DNA of 64,000 nt from Xestospongia bergquistia (Eukaryota; Porifera; Demospongiae; Haplosclerida; Petrosiidae), in contig OZ014411.1 in the NCBI GenBank assembly GCA_963965975.1, positions 6,433,001 to 6,497,000 on the forward strand. The letters are read 5' to 3'. Shown here one piece after another: positions 50,225 through 60,157 of the stretch. The notes under the pieces were generated by a model. It was not told where the DNA came from. It was given only the letters and a program-made list of their open reading frames with translations, and did no database searches. Position 1 is the first letter of the stretch, and each line of letters begins with the position of its first letter. The translations under genes and the position numbers were made by a program.

Positions 50225-52700
50225 GATGATTTTCTGCATCTTTCTGAACGAACCAAAAATATTTCATTCAAGACTAGAATCTTATCATGTACATAACCCA
50301 CTTGAAAGTTAGTAAAGCCTTGCTGCTTTAAAAGCATTGAGAGGAACACGTATCATGGGTGCATTCAAGTGTTCAATGTAATAATCAAGAGCTGGCTGGA
50401 TACAGGAAGTAACGCTTTAACTGAAGTGGTCCCTTATTGCAAATCAGGTCACATGTACTTAAACATGAAAGTATGAATGCAACTAAGATATGAACTACAT
50501 TTTAAAGACTAACTTCGAATAGTTTTATGGTTTTTGTACAAGGCCAAAAATCAACAATGATCCTCATCAATTTCTTCTAAATCAATTGTCACTTCCCAAC
50601 AAGACAGGCTCTTGAGGATCATCTAGTTTATCAAGAAAGTAGTCATCTCCATCGAGCTCGTGAATCACATTGTCTGAAGTCATGACCCTTCGTCTTTTAG
50701 CCATGTTTATATATTACGTTTATATATAGTAGATTGATATTTATATTCTAAGATTTCTGATTGATATTGCGTTCTTGTACAACAATAATACTTACCAGGT
50801 AGCAATTGCAAGCTTATTTTCGTCAAAAAAGCAAGCATAATACTATTTTTATTACTAATGTAATTTTTTGTTACTGATTATTGTTTTTATTATAATATGT
50901 AGTACATTAGTTATCAATGTTTACATTTTACTACCTGTATAACAGTATAAGCATAACCGATTATACGCGAAATTCTATTAAACCGCGAATGCACGTGACA
51001 GCGAAATTTATTTCAATAAGTGGAGTCAAGGAAAAAGAGTTTCTTCTATCATTGAGAAGTAATGTGATTTTTTATCAGCTAAAGAGAACTTAATAATCTC
51101 TTGGAAGCAACTGCTATATATGCTGATGGAATGTTCAATATCTACCCACAATTGTTTTCCAAGTATTAAATGTATATGCCGTTATATATTGCAAACAGTT
51201 TCCATAATTCCTGCTTCTCAGGAAAAGTAGAGAGATATGCAACATAGTGTTTCTTTTACTTAAGGAGTCCTGCCAAAGCTTTCATCTACATCTGTAACTA
51301 GAAACAGTGTTGTCCGACTTTAAAAAGGCACTGATGCAGTTGTTAAAGCTGAACTTTCCATTTGCCAAAGTCAAAGGGTGTTTCTACCATTTTCCACAAG
51401 CGATTTGGAGAAAGATACAAAACATAGGACTTCAGTCATCATAAACTGATGTTACATCATACAAAAAGTTCTTTCGAAAGGTTGCATTCATACTGCAGAA
51501 ATATGTTTGAGTTGTCTGGAGAGGTTTAGAAGTTGCTGCTCTTCAAGATAATAAAGTTTATGCATTTTCAGATTATTTCAAGACAACAAGGTTAAATGGA
51601 GTACATGAAATAGCCGAGTGGACAACCTACAATGAAGAAGGACCTAGTACAAATAATAAATCATATAGAAGGATGGCATAACAAGGTTAATTGAATCATT
51701 CGGAAGGCTCATCCAAACATTTTTGACTACAATTTAGATGAATACATCTAATGATCAGCTTTAAGTTGCTTGGTTGGATTTAATAACTTGAGTGTGTCAC
51801 TTAACTTGTAATAATAATTACTTTTAGTAATAATTGTTTCTAATTTAACGAACTATGAGTAGAGGAATTGAGAATAGCGTTTGCTCTAGTGGACGAATCT
51901 GGATTAGATGTAACGGGAGTAGACGAACCAGCTATAAATCACTGAAAGAACTAGGAAGAATTGGTATATGGAAGCTTCGTGCAGAAGGAAGATGAGTTTC
52001 AGAGTTCTATCACTACCTTTAAAGTTGGCTGTAGACATTACTACGGAGATATAATAGCCCGAGTAAACCTTTCTTATATCAAGCTGAAGCAAGTGGATCG
52101 GTGCAATCCGCTATTGGTAAGTAGTGGAAGACTGGATACCTCTTCCAATAGCCCTCTAATGATGGTAAAGGAACCATCCCCATTAGAAGCTCCACCATAA
52201 TTTTTGTCCACAATCTATATTTGATGTTTGCTTAACATAGAGAGTAGTTTGTTGTACTATGTTGGAAGGAGTAAAAACAACTCAAACAGGTCTAGTGGAG
52301 AGTTTGGGATAGTGACCCTAGGACCAACTGGAGATGCAAAAGGTTGGATACTTACTGGATGTAATTTAGAGGACTATGTAGATGTGGATGTAGGATTTTT
52401 AGATGATTGAAGAGTAGGACTAGTAGATGAGTTTATTGATGACAAAGATTGAGATGTTGTTTGTACAGTAGTTGATGATTGACTGGGAGGTAGTAGTGAT
52501 GATGTGGATGATAAAAACAGTTGGACTGTGGATAAAAGATGACTGATAGATGATAAAGAAGGTTGGTTAGGAGATGACGTTTTGGACTGTGTGTAGTTAA
52601 TGATTAAATGGTAGGTAGTAGTGATGATTGAGATGTTTGGATTGTAATTGCTGGCAGAATAGTAGTGGATAATGAGACAGTAAGTGATGCACATGATGGA
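50224..52700. repeat. Segmental repeat X, copy 2 (longest)
   Basis: 50224-52140 matches copy 1 (45635-47505); 51510-52700 matches copy 3 (62680-63910). It holds a minus-strand acidic-protein start (50703 to 50548), a plus-strand unknown coding region (about 51540-52200) and a minus-strand Ser/Thr-rich frame (52694 to 52374). Confidence 0.85.
51845..52430 (+). pseudogene. Unknown coding region of repeat X
   Basis: One plus-strand frame reads ELRIAFALVDESGLDVTGVD, is interrupted by two stops, then continues VYGSFVQKEDEFQSSITTFK to KEPSPLEAPP and a stop. A later frame reads LLYYVGRSKNNSN and VTLGPTGDAKGWILTGCNLE. Compared with copy 3 (63190-63670), length differences are 3, 6 or 9 bp, as expected of once-coding DNA. 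No family recognised. Confidence 0.45.
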
Positions 52701-52822
52701 TAATATTTGATTAGTGTGAATTGTAGTGGCAACTTATGTAGATGGATGTAAAGTAGAACTAAGGTATGCATTTGTTAAAAAAAGACGAAAAAAACCTACA
52801 TACTAGAAACAAATATCACTTT

Positions 52823-53005
52823 CTAGTTTGTGTGAATATAATTAGCTTCCTGATTATCCTCATCAATATCTTCTAAATCACTAAATTCATTGTCACTTCC
52901 TAGCATGACAGTCTCTTGAGGATCTAGTTTATCTAGAAAGAAGTCATTTCCATCCAGCTCATGAATCACATCATCTGCAGTCATGACCTTTGGTCTTTTT
53001 ATCAT
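52823..53005 (-). CDS. Short acidic protein, possible PiggyBac-like N-terminus
   Basis: A 60-residue frame starting MIKRPKVMTADDVIHELDGN, then LGSDNEFSDLEDIDEDNQEA. Longer version of the starts at 46118 and 50703, and shares about 100 bp of upstream sequence with them. It may be a first exon of a larger protein or a remnant. Basic-then-acidic composition fits transposase N-termini, without further proof. Confidence 0.35.
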   Translation of the reverse strand: MIKRPKVMTADDVIHELDGNDFFLDKLDPQETVMLGSDNEFSDLEDIDEDNQEANYIHTN

Positions 53006-53300
53006 GTTTATATTACTATATAGTAGATTGATATTTGTGTTCTAAGATTTCTGATTTATATTGTTATTGTACAACATTCAACACTAATCTAATCAAAATA
53101 ATCACATGAATCGAGGTCAAAATTTTGTGGTCAAACAACCGAGACTAAAGTCTATAGCACCACTTGAAATAATTTATCGGATGAAGTGTGGTCACTAAGG
53201 AATCTATCGTGGTAAAGTAGCACCCACGCTCGTCCCGAAATTGCGTTTGTTGCGTATAAAATTAAATCAAATATTTACAGTGTAAACTAAATTTTAAAAA

Positions 53301-54308
53301 CTAACTACGAAAAGCTGTATGGTTTTTCTTCAAAGCCAATAATCGATGTTTTATTGGGAAGTTCAATTCTTCTGGGACACAATACTCTGGAGACAACACT
53401 TTAGTTGGAGGATGATCAATAAAATATCTATTAAGATGACTCTCATCATGCCACAAAGCTATGTAGTTATATTTACGAAGATCTGTTAATATATTCTTCA
53501 CAATTGTATCAGCCATAGTAATGACTTCACTTAGACAACCACCTTCTACTGCACCATAAAAATAGTACTCTCCTTCATTTGGGTTAACATAAGCTGTTGA
53601 TTTAGGGTTATCGTCATAAGGAAAACTTGATCTTGGTTTGGTATAAAAACCAGGATGGAGGGTACCTACTCTTGAATCTAAGGCCTCACTATTAACACTA
53701 GAAACAAAGAGCATATCAGCATCAACTTGAAACAAGAAGTCCATATGATGGTAGACGTCTCTATGTTCACTAATAAACTGATATCTTGCTAAAGTGTTCT
53801 TTGGCCAACCTTGATTTTTCTCCATAATACTTACAATATGACGGTTTGTCTTCACTTTAGCTACTTCATCAAGTTTATCAGAGATGAGAAAATAGGTAAC
53901 CTTATGATCTCTCATGAAATACTTGTCAGCACTTGTGATAAGAGGTTGTAAGAACTTTGTGTACTTGGCGATAGCAACAATATTAAGTCCTACATTGTAG
54001 ACTCCCTTTGGTTGTCTTGCTAATATATTGGCTTCAGTATCAGCCCATACTATTGGTGCTCCCCAAGGTGTCTCTATTCTAATTCTTGATTGGGTCTTGC
54101 TAACTTTTGGTAAAGACGGTAACCCTGGTTGATCTTTTGAAAGATGTGGAAATTGGCAGGCATCCTGTGACTGATCAGACGTATATTTAATTGGTAGAAA
54201 AAAGTGCATCGAGAATAAATTCGTCCTTTTTAAACAAATACTTAGTAGAAGCAGCATACTAATTGTCACAACAACGAGGATACAAAATCCTTGCTTTATT
54301 CTAGCCAT
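53301..54308 (-). CDS. Glycosyltransferase family 6 (ABO / alpha-1,3-Gal type)
   Basis: Intronless, 335 residues, the usual length for vertebrate GT6. A type II anchor at residues 8-28 (FCILVVVTISMLLLLSICL) points to the Golgi. GT6 enzymes add alpha-1,3-linked Gal or GalNAc from the UDP-sugar with retention. Family features: VGLNIVAIAKYTKFLQPLI, metal-binding DxD as VDADM, LHPGFY, AVEGGC, and a near-perfect catalytic block WHDESHLNRYF followed by PTKVLSPEY and KNH..R near the C-terminus. The DxD is present, unlike the NxN form of bacterial GT6. Acceptor specificity cannot be read off. Confidence 0.92.
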   Translation of the reverse strand: MARIKQGFCILVVVTISMLLLLSICLKRTNLFSMHFFLPIKYTSDQSQDACQFPHLSKDQPGLPSLPKVSKTQSRIRIETPWGAPIVWADTEANILARQPKGVYNVGLNIVAIAKYTKFLQPLITSADKYFMRDHKVTYFLISDKLDEVAKVKTNRHIVSIMEKNQGWPKNTLARYQFISEHRDVYHHMDFLFQVDADMLFVSSVNSEALDSRVGTLHPGFYTKPRSSFPYDDNPKSTAYVNPNEGEYYFYGAVEGGCLSEVITMADTIVKNILTDLRKYNYIALWHDESHLNRYFIDHPPTKVLSPEYCVPEELNFPIKHRLLALKKNHTAFRS

Positions 54309-54699
54309 TTCGAATTTGACCCTGCAACAGTGTTCACGAATTAAGGAGGCCTTATACTGGACAAATGTTTAGAGGCTTCCTTCTATGTCCATAAAACACA
54401 CTGCCTCAGTAGCCAGCAAGGAAATTCTCTGACTTAATTTTTATCTAAATCGTTTACAGACCTTCTAGAACCCTGAACGTTTCCCTTTTTATGACATTTA
54501 TACTGGAATTTACTACCGCACGCAGGAAATACGAGCTACTACAACATGGAAACTCTCGTGATAACACTACTATTTGCTATATTGTTGTTACAACTCACAA
54601 GTGATACATTTTTGCAATAACTGAGCCATAATTGTGTACCAACTCACTTGTTATTAACATTCGTTAATTTTCCCCCTCCAACACACTAAATTAACTATT

Positions 54700-54976
54700 G
54701 GCCATTCGTTCTGTGGCAGTTGTTACAGTTCAAGTAGTAGTGAGGGTACGTTGTATCAATAGACTATGTTTTAAAAGTGCATTGTTATATACTTTGAGTT
54801 AAAAGTTCTTTATTAAAATAGTTTCATTGATTATTAATGTAGGTCTGTCCTCTTATAAAGACTGGGCAACATGACGAAAGTAACATGTGTGTCACTTTTA
54901 GTGACACTGATCAGTTGATGTTGAGTAAAGATAAAATATTCCGATTTGATGGAGTGTACCCTCCAGCATCAACCAG
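54700..54976 (+). pseudogene. Kinesin motor N-terminal fragment (two exons)
   Basis: An open stretch ending 54745 encodes VVTVQVVVR, and exon 54843-54976 encodes VCPLIKTGQHDESN and KIFRFDGVYPPAST, together the first strand and FDxV region of a kinesin motor (VRVxPL ... FxFDxVF). Donor and acceptor are good. No ATG in frame (a TAA lies just upstream of the first stretch) and no P-loop exon (GxTxxGKT) was found downstream, so it is probably a truncated copy. Confidence 0.65.
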
Positions 54977-56390
54977 GTCTGTTGTTTATCTAACTTTATT
55001 GGTTTGTGCATTGATCAAATAAGTCTTGTCCCCAGATCAGACCTACATAGAAAGCAAAAACTGTAGATTTAGTGACATAAGTTGACTTTTTTTAGCTAAG
55101 AAATATGGCAAGGGTGCAGTTGAATCTGTAGACCTCTTTGGATAGATTCATTTTAATTATTTTTCTACTACTCATCCAAACATTTGTTGTTTCTAAACAG
55201 AGACATCACATTAGTTATTATTGTAATTATTGAGATTTGTATGTCTGGAGCTAGTAGTGGATTTAAAAAGACTATAATTGAAAAAATCATCCTACAATTG
55301 TTTTGGAAGATACTGATTTCACAGAGAAACATTGACTAGGGCTGCAAAGATTGCATAACTAGCAGCAGTGTCAGTGGAAGACTAATAGCTATAAAATAGT
55401 AGAAACATGGAAAAGCAAGAAGCTTCAAGCATTGTCAGTCACATCCATCATGATCATTCCACTCAAGGTTTAGTTAATAAAATTCATTCATTGTTTGCTA
55501 TATCCGTTGGTGGTTAAAAAATGCAGTTTAATTTCATTTGTCACTCTTGACAGTGACATTCAACAATATATTAAAACAATGAAAACAAATATAACATGTT
55601 ATATAACATGATGTCCAAAATGATTATAAGACTGACTAGGCATACACGGTGTGCCAGGTGGAAAAATAACAGGTTCCAAGTTTAAATTAATTGTAATGAT
55701 TGCCATATTAAAATTGTTTTCCTGTTGTTGTAATTGATTTAACTGAGGAGGTTGTATGTAATACTGATGAGGCCTTGATATCACTGAAGAGTGGTAATGC
55801 TGTCCAAGTTACTTTAGCTACTGATATGAATACACACTCTAATAGTTCTCATGTGATTTTTCTCTTATATTAGGTAAATATGCTAGAGTTCATACACTTA
55901 TATTTATGTTGGGATTAAGGTGATGTAATGTTAATGATTAAGTAACTAATCATGTACATGTATACATATATATCCTGTAACTTTTATGGTCATGTACATG
56001 TAAGACATATGGACATATTCATATTCAGTTTTCTACTTATCTTGTCCACATGAAAACTTAATTTTTTACATCTTTTTAGTACAAGAGAAACCAGATGTAA
56101 TAGGAGATGTTAGTAATTAGAGGGACATCCTCACAACTAGACTAATTTCGAAATTCCACTTTGTTGATCTAGCCAGATCAGAGAAAGTGAACAACATGGG
56201 AGAACAATTCCAAGGTACATGTCTAAATGTATTACTTGAGCTGCTAATAGAAATACATTTTCAAGTATATCAAAAAGATTGTAAATATACAATTTGTATT
56301 GCTATTTTTTTCTAAACCCAGTTAAAGACGAGTATAGTCAGACTCCAAAATCTGATTTATTTATGTCATGCAGGCAATAGCACTGCCTAT
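54977..56390. other. Intergenic, 1.4 kb
   Basis: No supported coding exon beyond the kinesin fragment. AT-rich. Sought but not found: the kinesin P-loop, and a complete exon on either strand. Confidence 0.5.
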
Positions 56391-56399
56391 GTGCATTTT

Positions 56400-56640
56400 T
56401 TTAAAATTCATAAAAAAGGATGGCAGTACTGAAACAATTGCAAGACAACAGTTGGAATGATGGTAATAAAAATTACTACCTAGTAGCCACAACTTCAAAT
56501 CCTATATGTACTTAGTGATACTCTACTGTGCGCATGTGGCTACTATGTAGAAATTTTATACTAACATTCTTAGTTTTCGTCTTTTTTCAAGTCCTTATAC
56601 TGCCATTCTTACATTTTGTGATTTTTGAAATTTTTATGTA
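56400..56640. mobile_element. Fold-back MITE-like element
   Basis: Two arms are imperfect inverted copies: 'ggatggcagtac' (about 56420) against 'atactgccattc' (about 56597), and 'aaaattactacctagtagccac' (about 56469) against 'gtggctactatgtagaaatttt' (about 56536). No coding content. Confidence 0.6.
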
Positions 56641-56689
56641 CTTGTAGTCTTGTACTATAATCTGTTAATATACAAAGTTATATGTACAT

Positions 56690-57382
56690 TATTATGTATC
56701 TTATCAGTATCAGTTAGTAATGATAATACACTGTAACTGTATTACTTTAATATAATAGATGTGTTATAATAGTAGTACAATAGATACTATATAATAGAAA
56801 ATGAAGTAATCACTTATAAAAGCATTTTGTCATTTCAACTGAGGTCTTTGTTACCATTGTTTCATCAATATGGTGTAAGCCTAATTGTAAGAAGTCACAA
56901 CTAGAGTAAGTCAATATGTATAAAGCCAAGTAGAAGCCAAAAATAATCCTTCCTCTTGGCTTCAATTGAACTTGTGAGTGGATACTATTTTAAGTTACTT
57001 AAAATAGTATCCATTTTTTGCTCACGGTTTGAATATTTGGACAATAAACTACAAAGATTACGTTTTGGCTTCTAGTTAACTTGATGTATATTGAGTTAGA
57101 CTAATTTGAGCTTTGTGGTAACCTGTAATTGGGATTCCATCATATTGATGAAACTGTAGTAACAAAGGACAAAATGGTATTTTAAGTGTATATTGTATCA
57201 GTTTATTAAGTGGGCATTTACTAATGATACCTATGCATGTCTCATTACATTACAGAATTATCTACCTGATTTTGTCACTGTAGCAGATAAACTATTGATA
57301 GTGTAACGAACTAGTTGATATCAAATTTGCTGACTAAACAAGTGTTGTGTTGTACATTGTTTGAATTTGCATACATTTTTGT
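56690..57382 (+). pseudogene. Kelch-kinase relic (intron 4, exon 5 start, 3' flank)
   Basis: 56690-56815 and 57185-57255 match the intron before exon 5 of copy 2 (40575-40735). 'cagAATTATCTACCTGATTTTGTCACTG' (57253-57280) matches the exon 5 start. Then it jumps to the 3' flank (57303-57380 matches 42890-42965). Related flank continues at 60039-60120, beyond the retrotransposon. Confidence 0.75.
56823..57185. mobile_element. Long fold-back element, copy 1, with perfect central hairpin
   Basis: Whole-length imperfect palindrome: 'gcattttgtc' ... 'gacaaaatg' at the ends, 'gtttcatcaatatg' against 'catattgatgaaac', 'gtagaagccaaaa' against 'ttttggcttcta'. The centre is a perfect 16-bp-arm hairpin with one-base loop (56980-57012, ggatactattttaagt/t/acttaaaatagtatcc). 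Inserted in the kelch-kinase intron: copy 2 has the same flanks at about 40660-40680 without it. Confidence 0.8.
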
Positions 57383-57490
57383 TGTAACTTATTTTTCATG
57401 ATCATTAATCTTTGTGATATTGTGTTATTATGTTAATATAATTATAATTTGTACCTTCATGCTAGATATGAATATAAGTCAGTTTTGTTG
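57383..57490 (+). repeat. 5' terminal repeat of the gypsy element
   Basis: About 107 bp shared with 59936-60042, from TGTAAC to 'cagttttgtt'. The outer element border is clear; the inner border is uncertain because the right copy merges with kelch-kinase flank. Confidence 0.6.
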
Positions 57491-59935
57491 TGTAAAATTC
57501 ATTATTGTTTAATTTTCATTCGTTCTTGTCCAGTGACGAGTCTATTCTCATTTACTTAATACCGGTCGCGTAACCACCTGCCATTGTCCAACGTTTTAAA
57601 TTTAACACGAGAATTCGCAAATCTGGTGAATCTGTTGCAAGTTACGTTGCTGAATTTAAAGCTCTCGGAGAACACTGTGGATTCGGAGACCAACTAAAGA
57701 AATGGTACGAGACCTACTCATGTGCGGTATAAATGATAACCACATACAATAGCGTCTACTACAGACTTAACGTACAAGAAAGCTCTTGAGATTGCACAGG
57801 CAATGGAAGTGGCAGCTCGTGATATCAATGACTTACAGAAACATTTGCCACATATTGCAGTGGTGCAATGTCTGCAAATACAAAAAAAAATTCTCATCAT
57901 GCTATCGATATGGTAACAATCATCTCTCTAGTACATGTCGTTTTCGACAAGCCGAAAGTCGTAATTGAGGCAAAGTCGGCCATATTGCAAAGGTTTGTTG
58001 CAGTAAAACCAAGAAGATATAAAAAAGACCTCAAAAGGTCAAGCCATACATTCCATATTACAAGACTCACCCCTTTCTGATAAATCCCCACCATCTCCAC
58101 AGCAACCATGCACTAATGTTTTCCCAGTTAAAAGGAAGACCAACCAAATTGTTTTGACAATCCATATAAACAAGGCAGTCCTTCCCATGGAACTAGACAC
58201 AAGGGCTTCCCTCTCCATAATTAGTGAAGATATTTATCAGATTATTAGTAGTGTTACTGACCACATGCAGTTGAAACCTACACGTTTCTCTCTGTACCTA
58301 CACAGAAGAAACGTTGGCCATATTAGGATACATAGATGTCCAAGTTGAGTATGACTCACAAGTCCTCATCCTTCCATTATTTGCTATGAAAGGCCAGGGT
58401 CCAAGTTTGTTCGGACGGAACTGGCTTGAGAAAATTAAACTAAATTGGTCTGCTATTCACACTGTTACTATGTCATCTGCCTTAGATAATGTATTACAAA
58501 AACACCAGAATCTTTTTCATGATCACCTGGGAACACTAAAACAATATCATACTCAATTAACTGTAGATCCTACCGCTCAACTTCATTTTTTCAAACCTTG
58601 ACCAGTACCATATTTACTCAGAGTAAGTTGAGAAAGATTAAAGCAGTTACAAAACCTGGGTATTATTACACCAGTATCATTTTCAGATTGGGCTGCTCTA
58701 ATTGTTCCTGTTGCGAAAAATGACACTAATATTCATATTTGTGATGACTACAAGGTGACTATTAACCAAGCCTCTCAGACAGACTCTTATCGATTGCCTC
58801 GTGTTGATGACCTTTTTGCAGTTCTGTCAAGTGGAACTATTTTCTCTAAACACAATCTTAGTCATGCATACAAGCAGATATTACTTGATCACAACTCAAA
58901 AAAACTTATGACAATCAATACTCATAAGGGATTGTTTTAGTATCAAAGGTTAACGTTTGTCGTCTCCACTGCACCAACATTGTTTCAATGTACCATGGAG
59001 AGTCTTCTACAACGACTAACAAAGTATATTTATCTATATTGATAATACTCTGGTTGCGGGTGTTGGACTGTCTCTAAAGAAGTCAAAATGTGTCATGGGT
59101 AAGAGTACATATTGATCATATTGATCATATTGGCCCATTTTAATGAAAATTATATCTCTTACTAGTCGATGCCCATTCTAAGTGGATGGAGGTCCATGTT
59201 GTTCCTTCTACATCTACTGAAGCTGACATTAAAAAACTCAGAACTATATTTTCTACTCATGGAATTCCAGAACAATTACTATCTGATAATGGATCTGGGT
59301 TCGCTAGTCAGGAATTTTGGTTCTTCATGAAAAAGAATGGGATAAAGCACACGTTGACTTCTCTTTACCATCCTAGTTGACTTCTCTTTACCATCCTAGT
59401 TCAAATGGCTTAGCTGAGTGTGCTGTGCAGACTTTAAGAATGGAATTCGGAAATTGAAGGAATTATGTTCAAAAAAGAATTTCAAAGTTTTCATTTAGAT
59501 ATTGGGTGACTCCCAATAATATTACTGGTCTCTTGCCTGCCGAACTATTAATGGGTCAGAGACTTCATACTCATCTGGACCTACTCCATCCAGATACATC
59601 TTGTAGAGTAATTGAGAAACAAGACAAGATGGCAACTGTTACTAGACATTGTCGAAGTAGGGGCTCTTTTGTATGCAAAAAATTTCAGGGGCCTTAACAA
59701 AATTCCTGTCACTGTAACATATATTGCTGATCCTGTTTCATACTAAGTACAAACTTCTTCTGGTACCAATCAACGCTATCATATTGATCAACTTTGATAT
59801 CACTAATCTCTTGACTATGCACTATGAGGTAATATTCAATTGGTGGTGTCATCATCCACCACCTCCTCTAATAGAACCAGGAAAGCCGTTGATTGTTATG
59901 GGACCTTACCTTTCAATCTAGAAGGGGAGGAATGC

Positions 59936-60042
59936 TGTAACTTATTTTTCATGATTACTAATCTTTGTGATATTGTGTTATTATGTTAATATAATTATAA
60001 TTTGTAACTTCCTGCTAGGTATGTATAAGAATCAGTTTTGTT
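59936..60042 (+). repeat. 3' terminal repeat of the gypsy element
   Basis: Copy of 57383-57490 with about ten differences, so the insertion is not recent. Confidence 0.6.
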
Positions 60043-60157
60043 AACAAAATTTGTGGAATTTAATAATTTCAACATTACTAGAACTTAATACAAAGTATTT
60101 ATTACTATCATTACCTATATTACAACTGAAGTAATGATTACTATGAAACCTTATTTA

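Larger units (their letters stand above)
57383..60042 (+). mobile_element. Degenerate Ty3/gypsy LTR retrotransposon
   Basis: Terminal direct repeats begin TGTAACTTATTTTTCATGAT at 57383 and 59936; the right one follows a purine tract (gaaggggagg). Between them, in order and in shifting frames: gag-like capsid helix region (about 57590-57720), zinc-knuckle residues (about 57860-57990), aspartic protease with the active-site Gly changed (LDTRAS, about 58190), reverse transcriptase pieces (58690-59060), integrase core with readable Asp, Asp, Glu (59165-59420) and an integrase C-terminal piece (59480-59690). Many stops and frameshifts; RNase H and the RT/integrase junction are deleted. Inactive. 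Confidence 0.9.
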
